Below, in pieces: positions 7,763 to 16,247 of a stretch of DNA of 64,000 bases; position 1 is the first letter of the stretch; every line of letters starts with the position of its first letter. The stretch spans positions 310,001 to 374,000 of the forward strand of contig NZ_JBLKOA010000002.1 of the NCBI RefSeq assembly GCF_051414135.1. Reading direction: 5' to 3'. Position numbers and translations under genes: made by a program. The stretch comes from Halovenus halobia (GTDB lineage: Archaea > Halobacteriota > Halobacteria > Halobacteriales > Haloarculaceae). Under the pieces are notes generated by a model. The model did not search any database and had not been told where the DNA came from. It saw only the letters and a program-made list of their open reading frames with translations.

Positions 7763-9697
7763 TTAGTCGTCGTCGTTGACCTGCGTACGAGCCTGTCGCT
7801 TCGAGGCCCGCTCGATGAACTCTTCAGGAAGTTGGTCGATTTCGCCGGCCTGAACGCCCCAGAGGTGGGCGTAGAGCCCGTCGTCGTCGAGCAGGTCGTC
7901 GTGGGTGCCGCGCTCGACAATCTTGCCGTCTTCGAGGACGAGAATCTGGTCTGCGTCCTTGATCGTCGAGAGTCGGTGCGCGATGGCGAAGGTGGTCCGG
8001 TTCTCGCTGAGGTTGTCTAGCGAGCGCTGGATCAACATCTCCGTCTCCGTGTCCACGTCACTCGTCGCCTCGTCCAGCACCAGAATCTCGGGGTCTTTGA
8101 GGATGGCTCGGGCGATAGCGACGCGCTGGCGCTGCCCACCAGAGAGTTTCACGCCGCGCTCGCCAACCTCGGTCTCGTAGCCGTCGGGGAGGTTCTCGAT
8201 GAAGTCGTGGGCTTCTGCCATCTTCGCGGCCTCGACGACCTCGTCGCGGTCAGCCTCGAAGGAGCCGTAGGCGATGTTCTCCTCGACCGTGCCGTAGAAC
8301 AGGTACGACTCCTGGCCAACGTAGCCGATGGCGCGTCGGACACTCGACATCCGAACGTTCCGGAGGTCCTGGTCGTCGATACGAATCGCGCCGTCGTCGA
8401 CATCGTACATCCGGAGCAGGAGTTTGAGCACCGTCGACTTCCCGGCACCGGTCGGCCCGACGAGCGCAATCGTCTCGCCGCTGTCGGCCTCGAAGGTGAT
8501 GTCGTCGAGAATCTGCTCGTCGTCGTAGCCGAAGTCAACGTTCTCGTACTCGACGCGGCCACCACCGACCACGAGGTCCTCTGCCGCAGGGTCTTCGGCG
8601 ATGCGAGATGGCTCGTCCATCAACCCGAAGATGCGTTCGGAGGAAGCCCGCGCACGCTGGTACATATTGATAATCTGGCCGAACTGCGCCATCGGCCAGA
8701 TGAACCGCTGGGTGAGCAGCATAAAGGTGACGAACTCACCGGTCGAGAGCGGTTCGGTGAAAATCCACGGGGCTTCTCCCTCTGCGGAGAGAACCCACAG
8801 TCCACCGGCGAGGAAGGTGGCGACGAAGCCAATACCAGCGAGCACACGCAGACCGGGGAAGAACTTGATTCGCGTGCCAATGGCGTCCCAGTTGGCGTCG
8901 AAGTAATCCTGACTGACTTCGTTGACCCGATCAGACTCGTACTCTTCGGTGTTCGAGGACTTGATGACCTTGATGCCGCCAAGGTTGTTTTCGAGTCGTG
9001 AGTTCGTCCGACCGACCGTCGAGCGTACCTCGGCGTATTTGGGCTGGATGATCTGGATGAAGTAGTAGGTGAACAGCCCGATCAGCGGCACCGGAAGCAG
9101 CGCAACCAGCGCGAGTTGCCAGTTGTAGTAAAACAGGATAGCAGCGATGCCAACTACCATCACACTCAGGCGGAACATGGAGTTCATCCCGTCGTTGAGG
9201 AAGCGTTCGAGGCGGTTGACGTCGTTCGAGAGAATCGACATCATCTCGCCAGTCTGCTTGTCTGCGAAGAAATCCATATTCAGCCGCTGCATATTGTCGT
9301 ACGTGTCTGTCCGGACGTCGTGTTGAATATTCTGTGCAAAGTTGTTGAATCCCCAGTTGCGGACCCAGTGAAAGAGCGCGCCGAGACCGAAGGCACCACC
9401 GATCAACAGTACGGTTAACAGTAGTTGTCCCTGCGGGTCGGCCGGAATGAACCGGTCCGGGACGAACCAGATGGCGGCGAAACTCTTGTCCTGTCGGATG
9501 ATCGCGTCGAGGGCGAATCCAAGCAGGATAGGCGGGACCAAATCGAGGAGACGGGCAAAGAGGCTTGAGACGATCCCAACGATCACCGAGCCCTTGTAGT
9601 CGGCCCCGTAGACGAAAAAGAGCCGTTTCATCGGGTTCTCGATGTTCTCCCGTTGTTGTTCGAACGGATCGTCGTCTTTCCAGTCGACACCACTCAT
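7763..9697 (-). CDS. ABC exporter, fused membrane and ATPase domains
   Basis: 644 residues from the ATG at 9697 (MSGVDWKDDDPFEQQ). The N-terminal half has six membrane spans of the type-1 exporter fold, with the coupling region ERFLNDGMNSMFRLSV. The C-terminal half is a complete nucleotide-binding domain: Walker A GPTGAGKST, signature LSGGQRQRVAIARA, Walker B ILVLDEATSDVD and a switch His in IAHRLSTI. As a half-transporter it should work as a homodimer exporting lipids or drugs (MsbA/LmrA-like); the substrate is unknown. A longer frame up to a TTG at 9805 has no support. Confidence 0.92.
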   Translation of the reverse strand: MSGVDWKDDDPFEQQRENIENPMKRLFFVYGADYKGSVIVGIVSSLFARLLDLVPPILLGFALDAIIRQDKSFAAIWFVPDRFIPADPQGQLLLTVLLIGGAFGLGALFHWVRNWGFNNFAQNIQHDVRTDTYDNMQRLNMDFFADKQTGEMMSILSNDVNRLERFLNDGMNSMFRLSVMVVGIAAILFYYNWQLALVALLPVPLIGLFTYYFIQIIQPKYAEVRSTVGRTNSRLENNLGGIKVIKSSNTEEYESDRVNEVSQDYFDANWDAIGTRIKFFPGLRVLAGIGFVATFLAGGLWVLSAEGEAPWIFTEPLSTGEFVTFMLLTQRFIWPMAQFGQIINMYQRARASSERIFGLMDEPSRIAEDPAAEDLVVGGGRVEYENVDFGYDDEQILDDITFEADSGETIALVGPTGAGKSTVLKLLLRMYDVDDGAIRIDDQDLRNVRMSSVRRAIGYVGQESYLFYGTVEENIAYGSFEADRDEVVEAAKMAEAHDFIENLPDGYETEVGERGVKLSGGQRQRVAIARAILKDPEILVLDEATSDVDTETEMLIQRSLDNLSENRTTFAIAHRLSTIKDADQILVLEDGKIVERGTHDDLLDDDGLYAHLWGVQAGEIDQLPEEFIERASKRQARTQVNDDD

Positions 9698-9805
9698 ACC
9701 CAGTATCAGGAGCCGGGTGGTGAAAAAAGCTTGTACGGTTCGTGAGAGACTCACACGCCCGATTTCCGGCGATTCAGCGAACAGAACTACTAGTTGACTG
9801 ACCAA

Positions 9806-10909
9806 TCAGTCAGCGAAGCCAGCCTCCCAGCGGAAGTGGCCGTCGCGCTGGATACCCTCGCCGTCGATTTCGAGCACTGTCCCTTCGGTTTGCATATTCG
9901 TGATGAGGTCGACGTGGACTGCGCTCTGGTTGCCGTCCTCGCCATCTGGTAGACAGGCCCTGTAGGCGCGGCCGAGCGCGAGGTGAATTGTCCCGCCCAG
10001 CTTCTCGTCGAAGAGGATCTGGTCCGTCACCCGGTCGATGCCCCGGTTCATCCCAATGCCGAGTTCGCCCAGTCTGTCCGAACCCGCGTCAGTCTCGACG
10101 ATAGTTCTGAGCACATCTTCCCCAGCGTCGGCCTCGATATCGACCACGGCGCCGTCCTCGAAGGTGAGCCGAGCGTTCTCGACGCGAGTCCCGCGAATGG
10201 TCATCGGCACGTCGAAACACACCTCGCCCTCGGTTTCGGCAGGGGCGGTAAAGACCTCGCCGCTGGGGAGGTTGTGCGAGTCGTAGGCGACACTTGCGGC
10301 GCTGTTGACCGCGGTTCGGTCCGCGATGGACATCGTCAGATCCGTCCCGTCGCCTTTGCGGATGCGGACCTCGCTCCCCGCGTCGAGCAGGTCTTTGAGT
10401 TGGGCCATCTCCTCGGCAAGTGCCTCCCAGTCGCGGAGGATCGCGTCGTAGACGAAGTCTTGATAGGCTTCGTAACTCATCCCCGCTTGCTGGGCGAGCG
10501 CGCGTGTCGGGTGGACTGTCGAGACCCAGTCGGTGTCGAGGCGGGCCTCGCGGATTCCTTCGCGGGCCTGCGCGAATGCAGTCTGGGTTTCCTCGGGGAT
10601 GTCTGCCCCCGCGGTCGTGTTACGCGTCCCGCGCAGCGAGAGGACGCTGTCAGCTTCAGCATACAGCACGTGCTCGAACTCGGGGTCAGTCTCGAAACTC
10701 CCGTCGCTGGCCCGCTGGTAGGCCCGGTCCATCTCCTCGGAGTCGTAGGTGACGACCATGTTGGCCCCACGCTCGCCGAGTTGTTCAGCAACAGCGACGC
10801 CGAGTTCGTGTGCCCCCTCGCCGACGGAGACAACTACGTCGTCGCCGTCTTCGATACGGGCACTCCAGTCGACCAGTGTCTGTGCGTGTTCTGTGATCCG
10901 ACTATCCAT
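9806..10909 (-). CDS. M29-family aminopeptidase
   Basis: 367 residues. Matches the thermophilic aminopeptidase family M29 (AmpS, aminopeptidase T): LPSGEVFTAP and GELGIGMNRG supply the two metal-binding glutamates, KLGGTIHLALGRAY a histidine, and SAVHVDLI the His/Asp pair. It removes N-terminal residues from peptides in the cytoplasm using two metal ions, probably downstream of the proteasome. Length is close to the family norm of about 370-410. Confidence 0.9.
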   Translation of the reverse strand: MDSRITEHAQTLVDWSARIEDGDDVVVSVGEGAHELGVAVAEQLGERGANMVVTYDSEEMDRAYQRASDGSFETDPEFEHVLYAEADSVLSLRGTRNTTAGADIPEETQTAFAQAREGIREARLDTDWVSTVHPTRALAQQAGMSYEAYQDFVYDAILRDWEALAEEMAQLKDLLDAGSEVRIRKGDGTDLTMSIADRTAVNSAASVAYDSHNLPSGEVFTAPAETEGEVCFDVPMTIRGTRVENARLTFEDGAVVDIEADAGEDVLRTIVETDAGSDRLGELGIGMNRGIDRVTDQILFDEKLGGTIHLALGRAYRACLPDGEDGNQSAVHVDLITNMQTEGTVLEIDGEGIQRDGHFRWEAGFAD

Positions 10910-11035
10910 ACGTCATACTCACGAGAGCCGTCCCTAAAGGAGTCCCTCTCCCAGACAGTCTACTTCACAGACAGAAATCGAACTGCGAACGGTGACGCTG
11001 ACTGGTCGTGTGCTAACTACGGCCGCAGCAGATGC

Positions 11036-11647
11036 TTACTCGTCGGGTTCGTCGTCGATGAGGATGACGGCCTCACCGTCGATAGCGACATCCTCGCCGT
11101 TGAGGACCCGCGTCCGGAGCCGATACTGGTCGTCGCCCAGATCCTCGACGATTTCACATTTCGCGGAGACGCGGTCGTCGATGCGAACGGGACCGAGGAA
11201 CTCGAGATCCTGCGAGAGGTAGATGACCAGTCCGGGCACTCGCGCGAGCGCGGCACTGATCAGACCCCCAACCAACGTACCGTGAGCAATGCGGCCCTTG
11301 AACCGGGTCTTCGACCCGTATTCCTCGTCGAGATGGAGCGGATTCGTGTCACCGCTGGCAGCGGCGAAACTCTTCACGTCGCCGTCGCTGATCGTTTTCG
11401 TGAACGTGAACGAGTCGCCGACGGAGACCTCTGTCGGGTCTTCAGCACTCATTTCGGCGTGCCACTCGGGCAGGTCACCGGCCGGTTCGATGCGGTCGAG
11501 CGGCGGGGTCTCTGTGCCAGTGTCGTCTGCGGGGACACTCCAGGCCTCGACGGCGGCCCGGTTGGCAGCGATAGCATTTTCCACCATCTGGGTGGATGTC
11601 TCGGCCCATTTGTCAAGAAATGGATTACCGTACCAGTCAGTACTCAT
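11036..11647 (-). CDS. phaJ: (R)-specific enoyl-CoA hydratase, MaoC family
   Basis: 203 residues. The C-terminal ~130 residues are a MaoC hot-dog domain with the hydratase motif SGDTNPLHLDEEYGS and downstream GRIAHGTLVGGLIS; the Asp/His pair is catalytic. The first ~65 residues are an acidic extension that resembles a phasin-like helix (KWAETSTQMVENAIAANRAA). It supplies (R)-3-hydroxyacyl-CoA from fatty acid oxidation to PHA synthase. Its position, divergent from phaR-phaP-phaE-phaC, matches known haloarchaeal PHA clusters. Confidence 0.85.
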   Translation of the reverse strand: MSTDWYGNPFLDKWAETSTQMVENAIAANRAAVEAWSVPADDTGTETPPLDRIEPAGDLPEWHAEMSAEDPTEVSVGDSFTFTKTISDGDVKSFAAASGDTNPLHLDEEYGSKTRFKGRIAHGTLVGGLISAALARVPGLVIYLSQDLEFLGPVRIDDRVSAKCEIVEDLGDDQYRLRTRVLNGEDVAIDGEAVILIDDEPDE

Positions 11648-11851
11648 CTCTTACCGCTATGTGGTAACGGGTAATAAATACTGAGGATAGATTATCGTTT
11701 TTGCAAACGCCACTACTCCTGCGTGGCGGGCCGAAGTTTCGGAAAGAGGGGGAGCTGTGGCGGCCTGAGCGACATTAAATGCCGTATGATGGTCCAACGT
11801 GGCAGAACGCACAACCTTTATGTACAGGCAAGAGCTACCTCTTTATTACAG
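11648..11851. promoter_or_regulatory. Divergent promoter region of the PHA cluster
   Basis: For phaJ, a TATA-like AATAAATA (11673-11680) lies 26-33 bases upstream of its ATG. Between them TTACC (11651-11655) and GGTAA (11663-11667) form a short dyad, followed by a second GGTAA-like half (GGGTAA). For phaR, CCTTTATGTA (about 11815-11824) lies about 30 bases upstream of its ATG. In Haloferax mediterranei the AbrB-type PhaR represses its own operon, so an operator is expected here; the dyad is a candidate only. Confidence 0.5.
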
Positions 11852-12157
11852 ATGGCAGACGACAGCGATGGCCCGTCGTGGCCGCCAAATATGATGAAGT
11901 TGTTCACAGAGACGGGCGAGCAGGCCGTCGAGAAACAGCAGGAGCTGATGAAACAGATGCTCGGAGCCGGTATGTCCGGGGGGATGGATATGAACCAGCT
12001 TGGTGCGATGAGTCAGACGGCCACGTTCAAAACACGTGTCCAGAGTGGCGGCCGGATCAGTATTCCCGACGCCGAGCGCGAGACGCTGGACATCGAGGAA
12101 GGCGACATCGTGCAGGCTGTTGTCGTTCCTGTCAAACGAAACCGCGACGACGAATAA
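11852..12157 (+). CDS. phaR: AbrB-type PHA regulator (PhaR-like)
   Basis: 101 residues. The C-terminal ~45 residues (ATFKTRVQSGGRISIPDAER, then LDIEEGDIVQAVVVPV) are an AbrB/SpoVT DNA-binding swapped-hairpin domain. The N-terminal half is rich in Met and Gln (KQQELMKQMLGAGMSGGMDM) and could bind PHA granules, as PhaR does in Haloferax mediterranei. It heads phaR-phaP, five bases from the next start codon, with a TATA element giving an almost leaderless start at 11852. Probably represses phaR-phaP until PHA granules titrate it. Confidence 0.8.
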   Translation: MADDSDGPSWPPNMMKLFTETGEQAVEKQQELMKQMLGAGMSGGMDMNQLGAMSQTATFKTRVQSGGRISIPDAERETLDIEEGDIVQAVVVPVKRNRDDE

Positions 12158-12162
12158 TACCA

Positions 12163-12690
12163 ATGGTAGATTACACGTCACCAATCACGGCGACATTCGA
12201 GTTGCAGCGACAGACAATCAAACAGAGTCAGGAAGCCCTCGAACAGGGCATCGAATTCCAGAAAGATTTCAACCAGGCGATGGTTGACGGACTCGACGGG
12301 CAGGAAGACGCCCAGCGACGAGTCGTCGAACTCCAGCGCGAGGCGCTGCTCAACACACTCGAAACTGTCGAGACGAACATTCCGGGCGCGGAAGACGCCA
12401 CCGCAGAGGTCCGCTCGACTGTCGACGAGCAGTTCGACATGCTCCTCGATAACCACGAAGAAGCCTTCGAGAGCATCGCCTCCGGTATCGAAGACGGTAG
12501 CCAGACCTACGACGAATTCGTCGCCGACTACCTAGACGCCCTCGACGACCAACTCGAAATGGTCATCGACGCCCACGAAGACCTCGAATCGCAGTCCGTC
12601 GAGGCTGCCGAAGGCGTCACAGAACAGCTCGAAGAGCTTCAGGGCCAGCTCGAGAACGTCCAGCAGCAGGTCAGCGACATGCAGAACTGA
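12163..12690 (+). CDS. phaP: Phasin, PHA granule-associated protein
   Basis: 175 residues starting MVDYTSPITATFELQRQ. Almost entirely predicted helix with many Gln and Glu and no globular motif, ending in an amphipathic coiled coil (GVTEQLEELQGQLENVQQQV). This fits the phasin type: amphipathic helices that coat PHA granules and control their size. The start at 12163 is the first ATG after phaR and agrees with the phasin N-terminus; upstream codons in this frame overlap phaR and are not used. The T-rich run after the stop may end the transcript. Confidence 0.82.
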   Translation: MVDYTSPITATFELQRQTIKQSQEALEQGIEFQKDFNQAMVDGLDGQEDAQRRVVELQREALLNTLETVETNIPGAEDATAEVRSTVDEQFDMLLDNHEEAFESIASGIEDGSQTYDEFVADYLDALDDQLEMVIDAHEDLESQSVEAAEGVTEQLEELQGQLENVQQQVSDMQN

Positions 12691-12693
12691 ATC

Positions 12694-12706
12694 GAGGGTT
12701 CTTTTT
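12694..12706 (+). terminator. T-rich run after phaP (possible terminator)
   Basis: GAGGGTTCTTTTT follows the phaP stop codon by three bases. Archaeal termination often occurs at T-rich stretches without a hairpin. A separate phaE promoter downstream supports a transcript end here. Confidence 0.35.
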
Positions 12707-12831
12707 CAGCAGTGTAGCGGCAAGTCCCACACCGCAGCACTGGTATGAATCTAACCACCAGCAACTGCCAAAAGACGACAGAGGGCGGTAGCCGAACACG
12801 CGAGACGGTTCTGGCCGGAGATAGCCGGGCC

Positions 12832-12840
12832 TTTATATAT
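12832..12840 (+). promoter_or_regulatory. TATA box of phaE-phaC
   Basis: TTTATATAT ends about 22 bases before the phaE ATG. It is a near-consensus haloarchaeal TATA element and indicates that phaE-phaC can be transcribed separately from phaR-phaP. Confidence 0.65.
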
Positions 12841-12861
12841 TCTCCGTGCGTACTGGTTGGT

Positions 12862-13398
12862 ATGAGCAATCAGCAACAGGAATGGGGAGACCTATTCGGA
12901 CAGATGAACGAAGCGGTCGCAGAGTCGTTCGAGAAGAACCTCGAAGCACAGAGCGCGATGATGGAGTCGTGGATGGGGTCGTTCGAGGATTCGGTGCCGG
13001 ATGACGAAGTCATGGGTGACGGAATGGAGGGGATGGCCGGTGCCTACGAAGTCTGGATGAGTGCTGCCGAGGAAATGTTCGAGCGGACCACCGATGCCGC
13101 ACAGGGAGACGACGTCGCACCGCAGGAGTTCCGTGACATCTGGCTGCGCTCGGCTAACGAAGCCTTCTCGGAAGTGCTCTCGACAACAGCCTTCGCCCAC
13201 GCAAACGGCCAGCTGGTGGAGCAGGTCATGGAGATGCAAGAAGAGATGACCGAGATGACCGAGGACCAACTCGCCACGATGGGCATTGCGACCAACGAGG
13301 ACGTCCAAGAAGTAGGCGAGCGCCTGATCGAACTCGAACGCCGCCAGCACACCGTCGAACAGAAGCTCGACCAGATTCTCGACGCACTCGAGGAGTAA
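12862..13398 (+). CDS. phaE: PHA synthase subunit PhaE
   Basis: 178 residues. Contains a long helical segment rich in Met and Glu (QVMEMQEEMTEMTEDQLATM) and a C-terminal coiled coil (ERRQHTVEQKLDQILDALEE), as in haloarchaeal PhaE, the smaller subunit of the class III PHA synthase. It activates PhaC, whose gene begins two bases after this stop. The ATG at 12862 is chosen because of the TATA box and because MSNQQQEWGDLFGQMN is the expected opening; the longer frame from 12745 runs through the promoter. Confidence 0.87.
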   Translation: MSNQQQEWGDLFGQMNEAVAESFEKNLEAQSAMMESWMGSFEDSVPDDEVMGDGMEGMAGAYEVWMSAAEEMFERTTDAAQGDDVAPQEFRDIWLRSANEAFSEVLSTTAFAHANGQLVEQVMEMQEEMTEMTEDQLATMGIATNEDVQEVGERLIELERRQHTVEQKLDQILDALEE

Positions 13399-13400
13399 CC

Positions 13401-14777
13401 ATGTCGTACAATCCATTCAGCGCGGCACTCGATGCGCACACGAACACGCTCGACGCCATCGCCGACGCAACAAAAAACGCAAAGAAGCTTCCCGAGCAGG
13501 CCGAGACAATTCAGAATATCGACGTCGGGATGACTCCCTCGGAAGTCGTCTACACGGAGAACAAGCTCGAACTGCTACACTACCAGCCAGAAGAAGCGGG
13601 CATCGACGTTCCCGAAGACGAGCAGAATAAGGTCCCAATTCTCGTCGTCTATGCGCTGATTAACAAGCCGTTCATTCTGGACCTCCAGCCAGACCGCAGC
13701 GTCATCCGCCGCCTGCTCGAAGACGGTCACGACGTCTACATGATCGACTGGAACGAGCCATCGCGGCTCGACCAGCACCTCGGGCTGCACGATTACATCA
13801 ACCGCTACGTCGACAACTGTGTCGACGAGGTCAGCGAGCGCTCCGGCCAGGACAAAATCAACATCCTCGGTTACTGTATGGGCGGCACCTTCAGCGCCAT
13901 CTACACCTCCCTGTATCCCGAGAAAGTCAACGCGCTCGCGCTGATGGCTGCCGGACTCTACTTCGACGACACCGGCGGCGTGCTCGAACGCTGGGGCAGC
14001 GAGGAATACTACAACCCCGAAGCGGTCGTCGACACCTACGGCAACGTCCCCTCGACGATGCTCGACGACGGCTTCAAGATGACCGACCCGGTCGACAACT
14101 ACGTCCGGAAGTACGTCACGCTGTTCGAGAACCTCGAAAGCGACGAGTTCGTCGAGAACTTCGCCCGGATGGAACGCTGGCTCGACGAGGGGATTGACCT
14201 CGCAGGCGACGCCTACGTCGAATTCCTGCAGGACATCTACCAGAACAACAGCCTCTACAAAAACGAGATGGAGCTCAACGGCGAGCACGTCGACGTGAAC
14301 GAGATTCAGGTACCCATCCTCCAAATCATGGGCGAGTACGACCACCTCATCCCACCACAGGCCTCCAAACCGTTCAACGACGTTGTCGGTACACCCGACG
14401 ACGAGATTACGACCATCGAATATCCGACCGGCCACATCGGGATGTCTGTGTCTGGGTCGACCCACGCCGAAGTCTGGCCGCAGGTCTGTGACTGGTTCCA
14501 CGACGTCTCGAAAGACGAGGCCGAAGCCAGCGTCGACGAGATGCAAGACGAGGCTGCCGCGAGCATCGAAGTCGAATCCGTCGGTGAGGACGAAAGCGAG
14601 ACAGCAGAGGAAAACAGTCTCGAAGACATCGACGGTATCGGTCCGACCTACGCTGAGCGACTACTCGAGGCTGGAATCGAATCACGCGCTGAGCTGGCCG
14701 AGTACGGTCCCAAAGAACTCGCAGAGATTGCAGAGACCAGCGAGTCAGCCGCCGAAGACTGGCTCGATCAGCTCTGA
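13401..14777 (+). CDS. phaC: Class III PHA synthase PhaC with C-terminal helix-hairpin-helix tail
   Basis: 458 residues. Alpha/beta-hydrolase core of about 390 residues with the lipase-like box GYCMGG (Cys159 nucleophile), Asp314 in GEYDHLIPP and His345 in PTGHIGMSVSG. It polymerises (R)-3-hydroxyacyl-CoA into PHA with PhaE at the granule surface. After an acidic linker (about 365-403) residues ~404-458 (LEDIDGIGPTYAERLLEAGI onward) form a helix-hairpin-helix-like domain with the IDGIGP turn, normally a DNA-binding or protein-contact fold. The 3' end overlaps the convergent BtpA-family gene by 10 bases. Confidence 0.93.
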   Translation: MSYNPFSAALDAHTNTLDAIADATKNAKKLPEQAETIQNIDVGMTPSEVVYTENKLELLHYQPEEAGIDVPEDEQNKVPILVVYALINKPFILDLQPDRSVIRRLLEDGHDVYMIDWNEPSRLDQHLGLHDYINRYVDNCVDEVSERSGQDKINILGYCMGGTFSAIYTSLYPEKVNALALMAAGLYFDDTGGVLERWGSEEYYNPEAVVDTYGNVPSTMLDDGFKMTDPVDNYVRKYVTLFENLESDEFVENFARMERWLDEGIDLAGDAYVEFLQDIYQNNSLYKNEMELNGEHVDVNEIQVPILQIMGEYDHLIPPQASKPFNDVVGTPDDEITTIEYPTGHIGMSVSGSTHAEVWPQVCDWFHDVSKDEAEASVDEMQDEAAASIEVESVGEDESETAEENSLEDIDGIGPTYAERLLEAGIESRAELAEYGPKELAEIAETSESAAEDWLDQL

Positions 14778-15559
14778 ACCGCTTCGACTAGCTGCGCCGC
14801 CCGCTCGGCGTCGACCCGATTCGTCGTCTCTCCGTTCTTTTTGAGTGCCGTGCCGACAATTGCGCCGTCAGCAGGTCCCAGTAGCGCCGCGGCGTTGTCC
14901 GGACGGACACCACTGCCGACCAGCACCGGAACGTCGGGTGCGCAGTCATCACGAGCAGCGAGGACACGGCTGAGCAGCCCAGAATCGGTTGCTGAGCCAG
15001 TCTCCGGGCCAGAAACGATCAGCCCATCGGCGAGTCCGCGGTCGATGGTCTCCCGGACAAGTGCGCCCAGGTCGCGGTCGACGGGGCTTGCGGAGTGTTT
15101 CACGTCGATATCGACGAAAACAGAGACATCGGTCTCGAGGCGGTCGCGCAGGCGCATCGTCTCGTGGGCCTGTCCTTCGAGCCAGCCCTGGTCGGTCGCA
15201 CGAACGCCCGTATGGACATTGACCCGGACAAAATCTGCACCAGTGGCCCCAGCAGTCGAGACGGCCGCCGCGGCGTCGTTGCGCAAGACGTTGACACCGA
15301 CAGGCAAATCGACCGCCCTCGTAACGTCCTCGACAACAGCGGTCATCTCCGCGACGGTGTGTCGCGGGACCGAGTCAGGGTAGAACGGCGCGTCGCCGAA
15401 GTTCTCGACGAGGACGGCGTCGAAGCCACTGTCTGCGAGCGTGCGAGCGTCTTTGCGGGCGGCCGTACGGATGGCTTCACGAGAGCCCTCGTACTCGGGC
15501 GCACCGGGTAGCGGCGGGAGATGGACCATCCCAATCAGTGCGCCGTCGCCGTCGAACAT
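14768..15559 (-). CDS. BtpA family TIM-barrel protein
   Basis: 263 residues from the ATG at 15559 (MFDGDGALIGMVHLPPLPG). The opening, the VENFGDAPFYPD block, GVNVLRNDAAAA, FVDIDVKHSA and the C-terminal GSGVRPDNAAALL and GTALKK follow the BtpA/TIM-barrel family. BtpA was described as a photosystem I biogenesis factor in cyanobacteria, a role that cannot apply here; archaeal members have no settled function and may be phosphate-binding barrel enzymes. It begins two bases after the stop of the upstream redoxin gene, so the two are probably one operon. Confidence 0.82.
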   Translation of the reverse strand: MFDGDGALIGMVHLPPLPGAPEYEGSREAIRTAARKDARTLADSGFDAVLVENFGDAPFYPDSVPRHTVAEMTAVVEDVTRAVDLPVGVNVLRNDAAAAVSTAGATGADFVRVNVHTGVRATDQGWLEGQAHETMRLRDRLETDVSVFVDIDVKHSASPVDRDLGALVRETIDRGLADGLIVSGPETGSATDSGLLSRVLAARDDCAPDVPVLVGSGVRPDNAAALLGPADGAIVGTALKKNGETTNRVDAERAAQLVEAVQS

Positions 15560-15560
15560 C

Positions 15561-16148
15561 TCAGGCGTCCCAGTACTCGGGTTCGTTGCCCGCGCGCCAC
15601 TTGATGGAACAGCCACGAGACGGCTGGAATTCGTCAGTGACCGCCTCGCCAGCGAGCAGGTTCTCGATATGGCCGGTCATCTCTCGGTGTTCTGCGTCGT
15701 CGTCGGGATTTGGCGCGTCGTCGAGGCGACCGTGGTAGGTCAGTCGGAAGGAACCCTCCTCGTTGGCGAACAGGAACGGGTCAGGTGTGCACATTGCGCC
15801 GTACTCGGCGGCGACAGTCTGCTCGTCGTCGCGGAGGTAGGCGTCCCACTGAATTGTTCCATCCTCGACGCGCTCGACCATCGTCTCGAAGTCATCTTCT
15901 GGGTACTCGGTCTCGTCGTTCGGGTTGATACCCACGACAGCAACGTCGTCGTATTCCTCGGCAAGTTGGTTCATCTCCGCGAATTTCGCCTTGGCGTAGG
16001 GGCAGTGATTGCAGGTGAATACAAGCAACAGCGCGTCGTACTCGCTGAAATCTGCAGGCGAGTATGTCTCGCCGTCCGTCCCCGTGAGTTCGAAGTCCGG
16101 CGCTTCGTCACCAGGTTCGAGCACGTCTTTGGAATCGAGTGCAACCAT
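15561..16148 (-). CDS. Thioredoxin-fold peroxiredoxin-like protein (redoxin)
   Basis: 195 residues. The AhpC/TSA-type thioredoxin fold with the active site FTCNHCPYAKAKF, a CxxC pair (CNHC), then GINPNDETEYPEDDF and a later MCTPDPFLF containing the cis-Pro position. This is the redoxin subgroup that accompanies many haloarchaeal genes; it probably reduces disulfides or peroxides in the cytoplasm. I start at the ATG at 16148 (MVALDSKDVLEPGDEAPDFE) because the domain begins there; the longer frame upstream is not conserved-looking. Operon with the BtpA-family gene. Confidence 0.8.
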   Translation of the reverse strand: MVALDSKDVLEPGDEAPDFELTGTDGETYSPADFSEYDALLLVFTCNHCPYAKAKFAEMNQLAEEYDDVAVVGINPNDETEYPEDDFETMVERVEDGTIQWDAYLRDDEQTVAAEYGAMCTPDPFLFANEEGSFRLTYHGRLDDAPNPDDDAEHREMTGHIENLLAGEAVTDEFQPSRGCSIKWRAGNEPEYWDA

Positions 16149-16247
16149 GCCTGAATCTGGGGCCGCGAACCACTTAATCCACCGGGCACGTGGTGACTGC
16201 TGGCACACCATAGCAACGTTTTTGTGCGTACTCCGGTGCTTTCAGAT

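Noticed and set aside
9983..11674. Plus-strand frame (563 residues) over the aminopeptidase and phaJ
   Set aside because: It spans two real minus-strand genes and the gap between them; composition is unlike a haloarchaeal protein.
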